Shown: positions 36,516 to 49,269, counted from the first letter of the stretch. The stretch is DNA of 64,000 bases from Balanoglossus misakiensis (GCA_040954595.2 CM082578.2:7626001-7690000); one strand, 5' to 3'. The notes: generated from the sequence alone by a model not told the origin. Made by a program: numbers and translations.

Positions 36516-39500
36516 CTACAGGTGGTTATGTTCATCATGTTCTCTGCTGAGATCACCATCATGTAGAGCATGTTCATCGAGTCGACTTTTATCCACTTCT
36601 ATATCTGATGAGGATCCTATCAAGTCTTCGCCGGTGTCCGATTGGCTTTGAAGTATTGGACCTGAAAATTACAAAAGATTATCCTGTTTATTAAGGTCAA
36701 GGGTCAAAGGGTACACCAACAAGAGTTACATATTGTCTGTGTACATTTTCGTGATGCCGATTCCTGGCATGTGTGTTTTTGACCTATTGACCCCAATCAT
36801 GACATAATTTTGAAATAATTGCTGAAAACTTGAAACTCAAATGCCAGATGCAACATCCTTATATGGTCTGCCATCTACCAAATAACAAAAACGCAAGTTC
36901 TAGTACTAGTATCCAGAAACCTAGGGGCATCAGTTCCTAAAAATGTCATACCTGTTAATGTGAAGACATCTGAAGTTGAAAGATGGGAATCCACTCCGGA
37001 TGATGTTGCCTGTACATAATCACCTGTTGTGGAACCAGTGATGGAGGAGGCACTGACGATAACTAAGGTTGGTTCTGATTGGCTAACTTCTGATGTCATG
37101 TCAGAGGCACTGATATCCTATGTAATGGAAACAAATATTGGCACATTGTGAAAAGAGTGTGTCTATCAGTTTCAGATTTACATTTTCAGGTTTTCTCTCC
37201 CTGGAAGCTCAATGTATTTGTATGAACTGACCTTGTAGGCATTGTTTGTTTACCTGGAACTCCATGTCTGAGATGATGCACAAACTAATTTGGGTAAAAA
37301 ACTACACAATGCAATGATCTCAAATATTTATATATAGCTAGGACTTTCATGTATGAATGTACAACTGGTGCAATGGAGTCGAAAGGAATTGTACACTTGT
37401 CATTGTACAGAGGACATGGTTTACCTGATCCATCAGTTCATGTTGGGATATGAGTTGTCCCTGACTGGTGATGTGCTGCTGTACGGCCAGATCTGATTGG
37501 CTGATCTGTGAGGACAGGTGTTCATCATCGTCATGGCTGATATCATCTGACTGTGTCACATTGTGCAGATCTGAAATTACATAAGTGATGTGAAAGCGAT
37601 TACAAAAATTTTGATAAAGTATTAAATTTCAAGTAAAAAAATGCAAAGATTCATCCTTGTGTCCTGCATAATTCAAAATTTGCCAGGACTATGGCAGCAA
37701 ATGGAACAGGTTTTTTCACCGGGCGAGAGTGACGCACGTGTCCCCTGATTGGTCTACAGTGAGTAGCACCTACCGTCTGATTGGCTGATGCCGTCTTGTA
37801 GGTCAGAGTCTGCATGGGTGATAGTGCACGTGGATGAGATGTCAGCACTGCTGAGTGAGGGAACCCCTGAATGGGACGATGTAATGATGATGTGTGCATT
37901 GTTTTGTGGATTCATCTGTACTGTCACGTTTTCATTGCTGTGCAAGGCATCCGACTGAAAAAAAAGAGAAAAGGTAAGAGAGTACGAGACACTGGCTTAT
38001 AGGAATGGGTGACAATCAATAACTGCAAGTACATATACATTTGTGAATAAATGCAGGAGAACAATAAAGCAATCACAAGAAGTCACTGAACTGCAAGGCC
38101 AATGCTTTTTTTGTCTGTTTAACCCTTTCACCCCCCAAGTTGTCTTTAGAGGTCAAACCTTACCATTCAAAACAATGGGTTTGGATGGGACCATTGTGGT
38201 GAAAGGGTTAAACTCTGAGTCTGATGCTGTAGTTTGCTTTCTCCGAAGAAAAATGACAAAGTGGAATAACATACAGTATTCAGTGACAATAAAATCATGT
38301 TTTCTTTAAATGCTGTACTTGCCACAAGACTGCCAACTTTGGTGCTGACTGTCATCATGCACACTTTGATTTGAAACCTAAACATGAGGGAAATGAAAAT
38401 ATGCACACAATTCATTGACTTACCACTGGTACAGTTTGCACAATGATTTGATCTGTCGATGTGGGTGATCCTGACAGCGATGTAGGTATATGCTGGGGAT
38501 TCTGTATGAGGAAAGCTCCGGGGGGCAGCGTCATGGTGGACTGCATGACTTCATACGACTGGTACATATTGGTGCTGGAATGCTCCTCCTCTGAATCGGC
38601 AGGCGCCACCGTTGTCGTGGTAATGGTTGCTGCTCCCCCTGAGAGAGACATTACCCAGTCATAAGTTACGGAAATGTGTTATTTTTCCGGAAAGAGAGGG
38701 CGAGGAGAGAGAAAGCAGAGATGCAGAATGGAAACGAGGCAGGGAAGGGGAAATAATGTGGTAGATTTCGAAAGGATTGAACAATATGAAAATTATGGGT
38801 AGGAAATGATGAACAGCAAAGACCTTAAGAGAATCAGAAAGCATCACAATGGTACATGTTTTTTCTCCATCCATACGGAAAAAAAAAGTGTGACATATTG
38901 CATCCTATTAAACATACACATGCAAAAGTACAAAATGTACATTAAAAATTTTCCCATGTTGCAACCACATAACAGAAATAACCACTGAATTTCTCACTAT
39001 TCCATGATGAAATGAAAACATTTCTGGGGGGACAAGATCATCTACAGTGTACGGATTGTACACCAGAACACTGCAAAGACTGCTGGTCACTTTGCGGGCT
39101 GACGTGTTGAGATGATAATCACTTACCTCTTTGCGGTATTGGAATCGGTACGTGTACAATGGTGGGTTTGACACTGAGCTGGTCCATGGTGGTGAACTTG
39201 ACCCTGGTCGGCATCTGCGGCCGTTCCGGTTTCTGTTTGGTCAGGGGGCCCGGGTTGGTTCTCAGGGCCTCTATGATTTCTGTAGGGCGGAAACATGCAG
39301 AATGGTCAAGTCACTGTCGCGCTGTGTTTTTGCACGGACTGGCTATGACATATCACGCATTTAGAGACAAAATGACTACAGCTGGGCTGATTTCTAAAAT
39401 CACAATGGCAGAAGGTTTACCTGCTTGAGACATGCTGGGATGGTCTGGGATGTGTCTTTTCAAAGCCCACCACTTACTTCGTAACCACTGCGGCGACCTC

Positions 39501-42500
39501 ACACTGTGGAAAATGCGAAAACACACCATCAGTGATCAAAAAAGAATGAATGGAGAGATCATAAAACAGTAGAAAACACCAATGTAATGTAGTTCTTCTA
39601 TTATGACACATGTGAAACTAAGGAATCCTTACCTCTGCCATCCCTCGGAAAGTTTTACCCAGTTGATTTCATTTTCATTCAGTACACCTGATTCTTCAAT
39701 TCTGTAGAAATTCAAAACAATGCAATATTTATTTTGATGTCGCAAACAACTTGTAACTCGACACTCATATTATCAAGTTTCTCTTGAACTCAAACCAGAC
39801 CATGGTTTTGTCTTCCCTGCTGCATACTGATTCACAGATAACAAGAGATAGAAACTGTGTATAAACCTACACTGTGTATAGGTTTACCATCCACTGAAAC
39901 AAGTATATTGTACATTTCTTATAAAACAGAATCTACTGCAAAGTGAGAAATCTGATGACACAATACAACTGGTACATGGCTCCAAATAATTACTGTACCT
40001 GGTCAACAGAAGTCGGTCGTCATCCTTGGACCACTCGGTGCCTCCAGTTTGTTTCCAGTTCAAATAATTCAACCACTTGGAGCGGCACTGTTTTTCCGAG
40101 CGCGTACCCACTCTCTCGGCCACAGAGGCCCAGGATATCCCCGATGTAATGCTCTCACCTTCGATCACGTTACTCAACTCGTACACTGCAGTGGTCAGAC
40201 GATTCTCTTCCTCAGGCAACCATTTGCCTGTTATGAACAAACAGAGAGACTTATTAATTTTTCAGTATCCGCATTTTAACAGAAGAGGATGCCGCTCAAA
40301 TTTTTCCAGCTAAATTTGAATCTGGGAGAATCTTTTCCTTGTTGAGTTTGAAAAGAAGGTCATATGTATTTCACATCATGCAGCAACATTTCAAAACGGC
40401 CAAAGATGAAAACAGTGATATTGAGCACCTACCAGAATGATTGCTCTCCTTGAGAATGAGTCGACACCTGTCTTTGACAGAGGATGCACTCCTTCCAAGA
40501 GCTGCGCCAATGGCTGCCCAGTCGTTGCCGTGTTTGCCATGCAGTCTACAAAATTGAAGAAAATATTCAATGCTTTCACTCAGACATCATATTTTCGATG
40601 GAAAACTGCATTCTCTAGTAAATCTTGGCGTAAAATGATTACGTCTAGACTTTACTTACTCTTTCAGCTTTTCAGTTTCTTCTGGTGTATACCTGCAATC
40701 AAATCAAATCAAATCAATATGACAACATAAAAAACTGCATGGTTCCTTAGAACATTACCTTTGAGTTAATTCTTTGATGGCTCTATACACAATCATCAGC
40801 AAAAATTGCGCAGGTACATTTCCTGATATTGAGAGTTTTAAGTTCATTAATATTTTAGTTATTAATTTCATATGTACATCTACATGTACGTTTTGACACA
40901 TTGATCTAGCGTACTAATAAATTAAGTTTCAAAGTTTAAATCTTTGTACTGACTTACTTTCCCATGTGATTTTTGCTGTCGTACATCCTCAGCACTCTCC
41001 TGTAGATGGCAAAGAGTGGCCTATTCAGACCCTTGGCAATCGACCGGTAGAAATCCTTCCTCTCGTCCTTTGTCATGTCAAAGATTATTTCTTGGGCATC
41101 CCTCAAATTCCGCGCCTGAGAATGTCAATATATTTTGGCCTAGTGTTAAAACCATGTCGCTGCCTAATTTTTTCTATGTAAACAAAGAATCATTTTGCTC
41201 TTCATAATTTTTTATGAGTATCAATCAGTTAAATGGTATTTAATTACAGATTACATAATTTTTATCAATTAAAACTCAGGAAATATTCTTTTCAGAAGAA
41301 ACTGAGAACAAACCTTGACATATTCATCAATGTTCTGTTGCAGAACTGTAATTTCATCCTTGGACCACATGCCCTGCTTCCACTTGTGACCTGCAAAATA
41401 AGTTTATTACAACATTTCATCAATCAACATCCACATATCCTGTTTTGGTATGTACTGTGTAGGTTTACTCTGAAAGCCTAAAACACAAATCACTGAAGAC
41501 ATGATGGTTACCTTTAATGGCTAGAGTGTCTTTATCCTCTTTGGTCGTGAACCAACATTGGCTGACGGGATCTGGATCGGCTTCCTCACCGAATGCTTCA
41601 ACGTTCTGTGGAATCTGCAAGGAAAATAACACAAGTGCAATCAGTACCAACAGCGGTACCAGTATGTGTTGTGGTATGATTTGTCTGCTCTCTCCCTCTC
41701 CTTGTCTGTCAGTCCCCCCCCTCCCCTACTTTCTCTTTCTCTCACCTGTGCTACTGCCTCTGATGACTCAGCACTGGCTAATCTCTGTTCCAGTTCTTCA
41801 CTTGTTGCTTGTTGGACAGTCAGGTTCTCTCCATCAACACCTGTTTTCACATTGCATTGAAATAAAAATAAAGAAAAAACAGGGTTTGAAACACTAACAG
41901 TCTCTAAATTTTTGCATTCAACAATTTCCCTTCACTTTAATAAGGCTGAGTCTTTCGTAGCAATTCTACATGGAGATATTATCAACACAATTTTTATCAA
42001 GAACTTTAATCCATGATCTCACAGTTTTTTACCTGGAATGACAACTAATCCATCCATAGATGAGAGGGCCTCATCCACTACATGTTGGGCAGCCGCCTGT
42101 CCCTCCTCATCCATGCGAGGGCGCTTTTCATCACCTTCATTCACATCATCCTCAGCTTTTCTCTTTTGACAATCTTCAAGTTCATCCTCATTGGTTTCTG
42201 TGACTATAGTAAAAGGTCATGTGATCTATAGCTGAGTACCCAGGAACATGACATTATGTATCACTGATTTATCTTGCTGTTTACATTGTAAAATCTTTTG
42301 GTTATTTTCTGAATTTAGAGTGATTGAGAATTCAATAATCCTAAATATTGTTAGAATGTTTATCACAGAAGATTCACTGGATGGATGGTAACGATGCTCT
42401 ATTGTTATTCACTATTTTGAATATACGTATTTTACTGAAGTTCTCTCTAAGCCATCCCTTATGTTTCATTGTACATTTCTGGCTGCATATTGTTTTGGCA

Positions 42501-42685
42501 TAAAACAATGAAAAATTCTGCAATGGTATACCTGCATGGTCATCATCAGTGGGTAAAGTGTGTATGATGATACATGCAGTTGTTGTGTCCTCGTCCACTC
42601 CTTCCACACCTTTGATTTCATGATTTGAGCTCAAGTTCAACGGCATCACTTCTGCGCCCGACGAGTCCCTGTGGCTTTCCTCCAT
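36516..42685 (-). CDS. DMTF1: DMTF1 orthologue (cyclin D-binding Myb-like transcription factor), 17 coding exons
   Basis: Nuclear Myb-family DNA-binding protein; in mammals it activates the ARF-p53 pathway and binds D-type cyclins. Exons (minus): 42685-42532, 42203-42033, 41840-41746, 41614-41512, 41390-41314, 41115-40958, 40692-40660, 40545-40433, 40227-39999, 39701-39633, 39497-39421, 39279-39127, 38638-38424, 37954-37774, 37570-37425, 37117-36952, 36661-36516. Phases all close: 761 aa (human 760). An acidic N-terminus is followed by QCWFTTKEDKDTL and the Myb region (about 176-426): KWKQGMWSKDE, GKHGNDWAAIGAALGRSASS with KDRCR, and SWASVAERVGTRSEKQCRSK followed by WLNYLNWKQ. Then comes SPQWLRSKWWALKR and a Ser/Thr/Gln-rich C-terminus with several SQSD motifs. 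The start is ACCATGG, a strong context, behind a non-coding exon. One exon is only 33 nt. Confidence 0.97.
38119..38211. repeat. short palindromic MITE, copy 2
   Basis: A 93-bp copy of the element at 9,466, with the same perfect 14-bp ends, TTAACCCTTTCACC and GGTGAAAGGGTTAA. It lies in the DMTF1 intron between the exons at 38,424 and 37,954. Confidence 0.75.
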
Positions 42686-43570
42686 GGTTTTATTAATATC
42701 TGAAGGGATGGGTCAGAGTGATGTGCTGTCATTTTCAGCAATAAATTATTCAGTGTCCCATCCATGATGGCATGAACAGGGGGGGGGGGGGGATAATTGT
42801 CCCCCTTTGCCAGAATAGGAGGTAATGTATCTCTAAACATGTGAGTAACATCATTTTAAGCCTAGGGGCACCCCCCCCCCCCCCCCAACAAATTCCTACG
42901 GGTGCCAACATGTCAGCAAACTGGCCCCATATAGATGAAACACTGTAAATTAAATAATACAAGTAATAATAATAAAGATGATAAATAATAAAACTTTATT
43001 GCATAACAACACTTCAATCAATCAATCAATCTGACATTAGTCATTACGAAATGTAATCAAGTAAAAACTGCTGATGGGGGTGATACAGTATTGTATTGAA
43101 ATGTACATGATCTTGTGATCATGTACAGCAATATATATATATCTACTATCTATTATACATGATTGCCGCTACTCCATTGACTGCAGTAACCTATGAGCGA
43201 ACATGTAATCTACAACTTTATACTTTCCGGCCCCAGGCCCCATACATATGCATACAACGTAAAAACATCTTCACATCGCCGTGTAACAGTCGCGAGTCGC
43301 ATCGAAAGCCTACAAAACACGGAACCGGAAAGTTGGCGGCCATGACAGCCGTTCGAAGGTGGACAAAACTTCACATCTGCATGTGTTTCACTACTTCTCC
43401 TTCTCTTTCGGCTGCCTAAGGCAATGTCAACTGGACTAGCACTGACAGGTACATCGCTACACGTGCATCAACACTGGAAAATGACTTACTTCCTGTTTTC
43501 GTCCGGGAACTTTCGGCGATTTTGAAATGCCAGGATGAAAAAATACCAGGATGTCTGTCGTAAAGGCGGA
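42686..43570 (-). other. DMTF1 5' UTR exons and first intron
   Basis: The start-codon exon opens at acceptor TTCAG (exon from 42,699, only 14 nt of leader). Upstream on the minus strand a consensus donor, GGAA|GTAAGT, ends a non-coding exon at 43,490; its 5' end is probably near 43,560-43,600. The intron holds a 13-nt or longer G run (about 42,780) and a C run (about 42,870) that could pair in RNA, and an AATC microsatellite (about 43,016-43,031). The exon contains no ATG. Confidence 0.6.
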
Positions 43571-43895
43571 GACAATATGGCAGCTAAAGTAGTTCTCGCT
43601 CACGCCCGGTATATACAATATATTTATGAGCCTGCAGATTTCTAGACACACAAAAAAGAAGTGCGCGTTTGCAATACTATGCGAGGGATTTCAAAATGCG
43701 CAAAATGATAAACCATACCTCATTTTGTATAATTAAATAATTCTAATGCGTAACTTTCAATGAAAAATTGTGGCACTATTCTTTGCTCATGGTTGTTTTG
43801 TATGATAGTTGTGATGCGGTTAAAGTTGCAACCCCTTTGAAATAATAGCATCGTCCACAAGCAGTAGCACAGTTGACCTTTGACCCTGACCCAAA
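43571..43895. promoter_or_regulatory. bidirectional promoter between DMTF1 and SUCLG2
   Basis: About 330 bp separate the DMTF1 leader exon (minus) from the SUCLG2 start (plus). Both edges carry YY1-like initiator motifs: AAAATGGCCGCCATTGG across the SUCLG2 ATG, and GCTGCCATATTGTC in the DMTF1 leader. No TATA box seen. This is typical architecture for divergent housekeeping genes; promoter activity is inferred. Confidence 0.55.
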
Positions 43896-46800
43896 ATGGC
43901 CGCCATTGGGCAAGTTGCCGGTCGGATCTCGTGCCGGCTTGTTTCAAACGGTTTGCTGCAACGACAGGTGAGTTAGAGTTGTTTTAACCTACCCAGGTTG
44001 AAAATAAAAGTTCGGCAGTCCGGAATCTCTCTCAGTGTGGTTGCCGTGTTGCCCCCAAGACTTGGGTATCGGCAAAATTTAAAACGTAGTCTGCCACATG
44101 TACACATGACATGTACATGTACATGTACGTGTACGTGTGCCTTGCAATATCGCAATGTGTGTTGACGTCCGCTGTTCAACCAAATACAGGCGTTTGTACC
44201 CATGGTACACAGTGTTTCCCGTCAAGCAGAACACGATATCTTTGACATCTCTCCACATGATCATAGACAATTCAACGCCAGAACTGAAGTGCAGGAAGAA
44301 AGATACCTCCGTCGTACAGTATTCTCGGTATCAGAGTCCAATAACCATGCAAATATTGAAATAAGAACGCGCAACAAGTGTATCTAGGGTCTATAAATGT
44401 AGTAAAGTGGACTATGATTTGAAGATTAGAGCAAACTTCTTCTGATTACTTTTCTCCGCATATATCAGAATATTCAACAAAATTCAACTTGTGCTAAATA
44501 ACACAAAAATTTTTTGAACAGTGAACTAAAAAGCTGCAACCTTTCTAGAAGCACTACATTTTGTGGCTGACATTTTGGAATATGCAGTAAAGTTATGTCC
44601 AAACTTTCCACTGTGTTTTCAGGCCTCGAAAATTTTTTCACAAATTCACTTGCCACAGGGCAAGTGACTTTACAATTTCACTTGTCCTTCAGAAAATTAC
44701 ACTTGCCCTTCAATTTGACAATTTTTTCATATCCATACAGTATGTGTATTTCGGCGTGCATGTGCAATACTGCAATATTGGCCTTTGAAAAATCCATATG
44801 AATTTCCAAGCTAAAAAGTGGCAATATGTCAAAAAATTCTATAAATCCAAGACATATTTGAATTGAAAAATAAAATGCCCCTCCTTGAATGGGCATGTGA
44901 GTGACCCTTTGATGTAAGCATGCAATAGGAATAATACTGTCTTAACCCAGTCTAAATCCAGAAATATGCAGTGAAATCTATATTGAAACTCCCATCAGAA
45001 GATGTCTTTTCAACAAAACCTAGGACTGCTGATACCTATGGTGGCGATCAGTCAGTTTCAGCATGGTTTCAGAAGCAGCTGTTTAAGCATAGGCCCTAGT
45101 CTCATAGGCCATCAGCATGTTACAATGTTGTAGGTAAAAACTAAAATGTATCTAAGTCAAACGCGTCCGCGTCCGTAAACTAAGTTTGCAACTTTGTAGA
45201 TAAAGGTCGTAAGGTCATCCATTGTACTTGGCAGACGGTACAAGTAATCACCATGGTGTAAACCACGATCTCCCACGTTTAGTACAGGGTAAAGGTCACT
45301 TGCCCGTTGGACAAAAGACTTTTATTTTTCATTTGTCCGGGCTAAAAATACACTTGCCACGGGCGTCGGGCGATAGGAATTATCGAGGCCTGGTTTTATT
45401 TGACATACATGTATGTCTCTCCAATTACAGACTGTAGCAAGCTGTGTAATACCATCAAGATGTCTGAATTTACAAGAATATCAGAGCAAGAGACTGATGG
45501 ACAAATATGATGTCAATGTCCAACGGTACCGGATTGTAGATGACCCTCAAGATGGCATAGAGAAGGGCAAGGAACTTAGTAAGTAGCTTTGACCTTTCGC
45601 CTCCAGTTCCTTCTTTTAGAGGTCCAACCTTACCATAGAAATCAATGGGCTTGGACTGAACTATAGGGATGAAAAGGTTAAACGATTAACACCCATGTCC
45701 AACGTTACATAGAAAGCAGAGTGTAAGTTGCTATGTATACCGGGCCATGTCACTCCAAGGAAGCAGGAAAATTGAACAATAATAATTAAATAACCAAGAA
45801 CTGTAATCCTGATTTCTGTTGTTCATATTTTTATACAAATGATAATGTCCGAGATATTTCAATCAAAAAGCCATTGTTATAATTAATTTAATGTCAGAAT
45901 TGCATGTTTTATATTTTCAGTGAGCACAATAGCCAATGAACTAGTCATCAAAGCACAGATCCTAGCAGGTGGCCGTGGCAAAGGTGTTTTTTCAAGCGGA
46001 CTCGAGGGTGGTGTACATCTTACCACTAAGTGAGTAAACTTATTCCCACAAGTGCAGAATACCAGATTAGAATCAGATGAAAATATCTGAATGAAAAATC
46101 AGCGAAAACGCTGCCAGATTACAATTTATGAGCACATTTATTTTCACAAACCACACCAACAATGTGCAGCCCCAGATCGCACATTGCACTTCAAAAGGGC
46201 GCCCTCTAGCAGACAGAAAAGGAACTCAAGCTCCCCCTCCCCCCTTCCTCTCTCTCTTTCTCACTCGCTCGCTCCTCTCTCTGTAGCCCTGATGATATTG
46301 GACCTCTCGTTGAAAAGATGATAGGACACAAACTAGTCACCAAACAGACCGGTAAAGATGGAGTCACAGTCAGCAAGGTATGGTTCACGACGCAAATTTT
46401 AATCTTTCTAATTCATAAGAAGAAAATTCCAACCATATACATGTCGAATATCATGACCAACACAAGTCCTGCAACCCTGTGCCCTTGTCATAAAATGTAA
46501 GAATTGATTAGTGTTGTTGGCCACCATAATTGTGGATAGCCGGATTCATCGTGTGGAATTTTTTCTTCAGGTCATGATTGCAGAGGCGTTGGACATCGAG
46601 AGAGAGACCTACTTTGCCATCTTGATGGACCGGACATTTGATGGCCCAGTGATGGTCGGCAGTCCGGCCGGAGGGATGGACATCGAAGATGTGGCCTTAA
46701 ACACACCAGACCTTATATACAAGGTGAGATTGTGACTTTTGCAAACCCTTTGGCATTTGGTACCTGCTGAAACCGTGTTTCTTACAACTAGTGTTTCTTT

Positions 46801-49269
46801 CAAAGAGAATGTATTGGAGAACAAGTTGGAGGTTACGGTCCCCATGCCGTGTCATATGAACACTCCAAATTTGAAAAAAGTCTAAAAGTTTTGCACTACG
46901 TGTTAACTATTCATTAGTAATTCATTAGTTCAGATTTACACTCTTCCATAACAAAATAAATAAATTAAGCTACTCTGCTAAAAGAAAAGGAAGAAAGTGC
47001 CTTCACCCGGCATCTGACTGTGTGATTTGTATTGTGGATTTGATTACTCTCTCGCTCTCTCTCTCTGTTCACAGCAACCAATAGACATCACAAAAGGCGT
47101 GACAGATGAAATGGCCATGGACATGGCAGGAAAACTTGACTTTGACGGAGAACAAAAGAAGGAGGTAATTAACATAAATCTTGATGATGATCCTGTGTAA
47201 AGGGGTTGTAAATGAATATGGACCGGTAAGATGTATGGTGTTAGGACACAGGACCTTGTACCAAAGTCATTTTCGCATCATAATATTGTATGGTGTACTT
47301 CATAAAATCGAACTATACTATATAGTCGGCTCCACTTTTTAGTCCGCAGCAAGCTAGTGCACAAATGCCAAATTGTAGTATGCTATGTGTAAACTCACTT
47401 CTACTAGTTCTAGGGAAAACTCAGTGTTTCCCAGCTGATGTGCCTTGTAATTGTGTACTAGTATATGTGTGTGTGTTCCTGCATCACTTCCCCTCCCCTC
47501 CCCTCCCCAACCACCCCTCCATCTCCTCTTAACGCATGTCTGTATACTTATACGTAATGCGTGATTCCTTCCCCTCTGTTAAAACCTGTGCAATGCAATT
47601 CCTTCGGCAGGCTGCCAGGCAGATTCAGAATCTTTACAAGATGTTCCTCGGAGTGGACGCAACTCAGGTTGAAATCAATCCATTGGGAGAAACTCCAGAT
47701 GGCAGAGGTAGATTTGCATTCCAATTCGGTAGAACACCTGTTGAACCCTGTCGTGACCTCTTGTGACACCTTTTAGTGTGGCTCTATCAAACTTGCCATT
47801 TCATTGTCATTATTTTATTACATTCTCTCCTCAACATCATATATGTACTGGAAGTAGGAAGTGCAGTCCATAAATGAACCTCATCCACCCCTATTGTCGT
47901 CTAAATGGATCAGACCACAGCAATGAAAACAATGGGGTGGGACCAAAGTTAGATGTTTTTAGGGTTTGAAGTGGGAAATGTTCTATGGGCATCCAGTTCA
48001 TGCTGTTTGTGTCCTAGGTCAATCACAGGTTTTTCTCAGAAAAAAATTAAAGTCTGCCACTTTGCTTGGAACTCTCATAATTCTTAAACATTTTTTCTTT
48101 CTTTCTGTGTCAACAGTTGTGTGTTTTGATTCAAAAATGAACTTTGACGACAATGCCGAATTCAGACAAGCAGAAGTGTTTGCCATGGACGACAAGACGG
48201 AGACAGATCCCAGGGAAATCATGGCAACCAAGTATGATCTGAACTATGTGGGAATGGACGGAAATATTGGCTGTCTAGGTAAGAGAGGGCCATTTACAGC
48301 ATCACCCCATTCTGTGCATGAATTTGAAACAGTTGTATTCATTTGTATCTTCCTCGAAAAATAGCCACTTTGTGACAATATGTGATGCCATTTAAGATTG
48401 TATTTTTATAACCACAGTGAATGGAGCTGGTTTGGCCATGGCAACCATGGATATAATCAACATGTTTGGTGGTGAACCGGCCAACTTCTTGGATGTCGGA
48501 GGAGGCGTCGCGGAAGACCAAGTTGTCCAAGCAATCAATATCATTACTTCCGATCCACAAGTGAGTGTCTGAATACCATTATATTGTTGCCTGAATACAG
48601 GGGTTTATGGGCCCGTGGAATATATTCCAATTCCTAAAACTGCAGTCCATGAGAACATGTGTGTTTGTTTGAAACACCATGGCATTCTTCAACACACATT
48701 AGTTCAATCTTTTTCTCCATGTGTAAACATAGTCCATCATTGTTTTGTTTTTTTCTTCTTCAGGTAAAAGCCATCTTAGTCAACATCTTTGGCGGTATTG
48801 TGAATTGTGCGACCATTGCCAACGGTTTAATAAAAGCACTGAAAGGAGTTGATTTAGCCGTTCCTCTCGTAGTCAGGTTAGCAGGTAAGTTGTCTATCTC
48901 AGTGTTTAAGTTTAACACTCAGTGCACTTAATCCATGGATAAATTTTACATATTACATACAACACATGACTGTGCTGGAATATTTCAGGCTTCTAGAATT
49001 TCAAGAAAAATGTGTTGGTATTCCCAAGCTTGTACCTGGACTGTGTGATTTTGTGATCTATAATTGATATAATTGTCGTGCATGTCTTTAATATTCTGCC
49101 TCATCACAGCTAACATTTATGTATGTACTTCTGTTTTCTGCCGCTAGGTACAAATATGGATGCAGCTATAAAAATCCTGGATGAGAGTGGACTGCCAATC
49201 ATATCGGCCACTGACCTGGATGATGCAGCACAGAAAGCTGTTGCAAAACTGAACAGTAATGCTAAATAA
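43896..49269 (+). CDS. SUCLG2: succinyl-CoA ligase [GDP-forming] beta subunit, mitochondrial, 11 exons
   Basis: Beta subunit that, with SUCLG1, interconverts succinyl-CoA + GDP + Pi and succinate + GTP + CoA in the TCA cycle of the mitochondrial matrix. Exons: 43896-43967, 45431-45578, 45921-46029, 46287-46377, 46571-46723, 47075-47164, 47611-47707, 48117-48278, 48418-48560, 48764-48884, 49148-49269; 435 aa (human 432). Exon 1 gives a basic, Ser/Leu-rich mitochondrial presequence. The mature part starts at [12 protein letters not shown], then the ATP-grasp nucleotide-binding domain with [14 protein letters not shown] (about 83-97), [25 protein letters not shown] and [20 protein letters not shown], then the CoA-ligase domain with [18 protein letters not shown] and [19 protein letters not shown] and [10 protein letters not shown] favour the GDP-forming SUCLG2 over ADP-forming SUCLA2 (IMRCDVIAQG). 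A hAT-like element fills much of intron 1. Confidence 0.97.
44620..45392. mobile_element. non-autonomous hAT-like DNA transposon in SUCLG2 intron 1
   Basis: A 773-bp element whose ends are inverted, CAGGCCTCGAAAATT at the left against the complement of AATTATCGAGGCCTG at the right. Subterminal CACTTGCC / GGGCAAGTGAC motifs recur in inverted orientation near both ends. GTTTT flanks both ends as a possible short target duplication. The CAG start resembles hAT ends, but an 8-bp duplication is not seen, so the class is tentative. No transposase ORF. Its right end is 38 bp from the exon 2 acceptor of SUCLG2. Confidence 0.65.
45589..45681. repeat. degenerate MITE, copy 3
   Basis: A diverged copy of the elements at 9,466 and 38,119: TTTGACCTTTCGCC at the left, GGATGAAAAGGTTAA at the right, with the shared inner AGAGGTCCAACCTTACCAT. 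It starts 11 bp after the exon 2 donor of SUCLG2. Confidence 0.65.

Noticed and set aside
43896-49269. Gene considered as SUCLA2 (ADP-forming)
   Set aside because: The CoA-ligase segment [14 protein letters not shown] and the N-terminal LNLQEYQSK are SUCLG2-type, although [20 protein letters not shown] is shared with SUCLA2.
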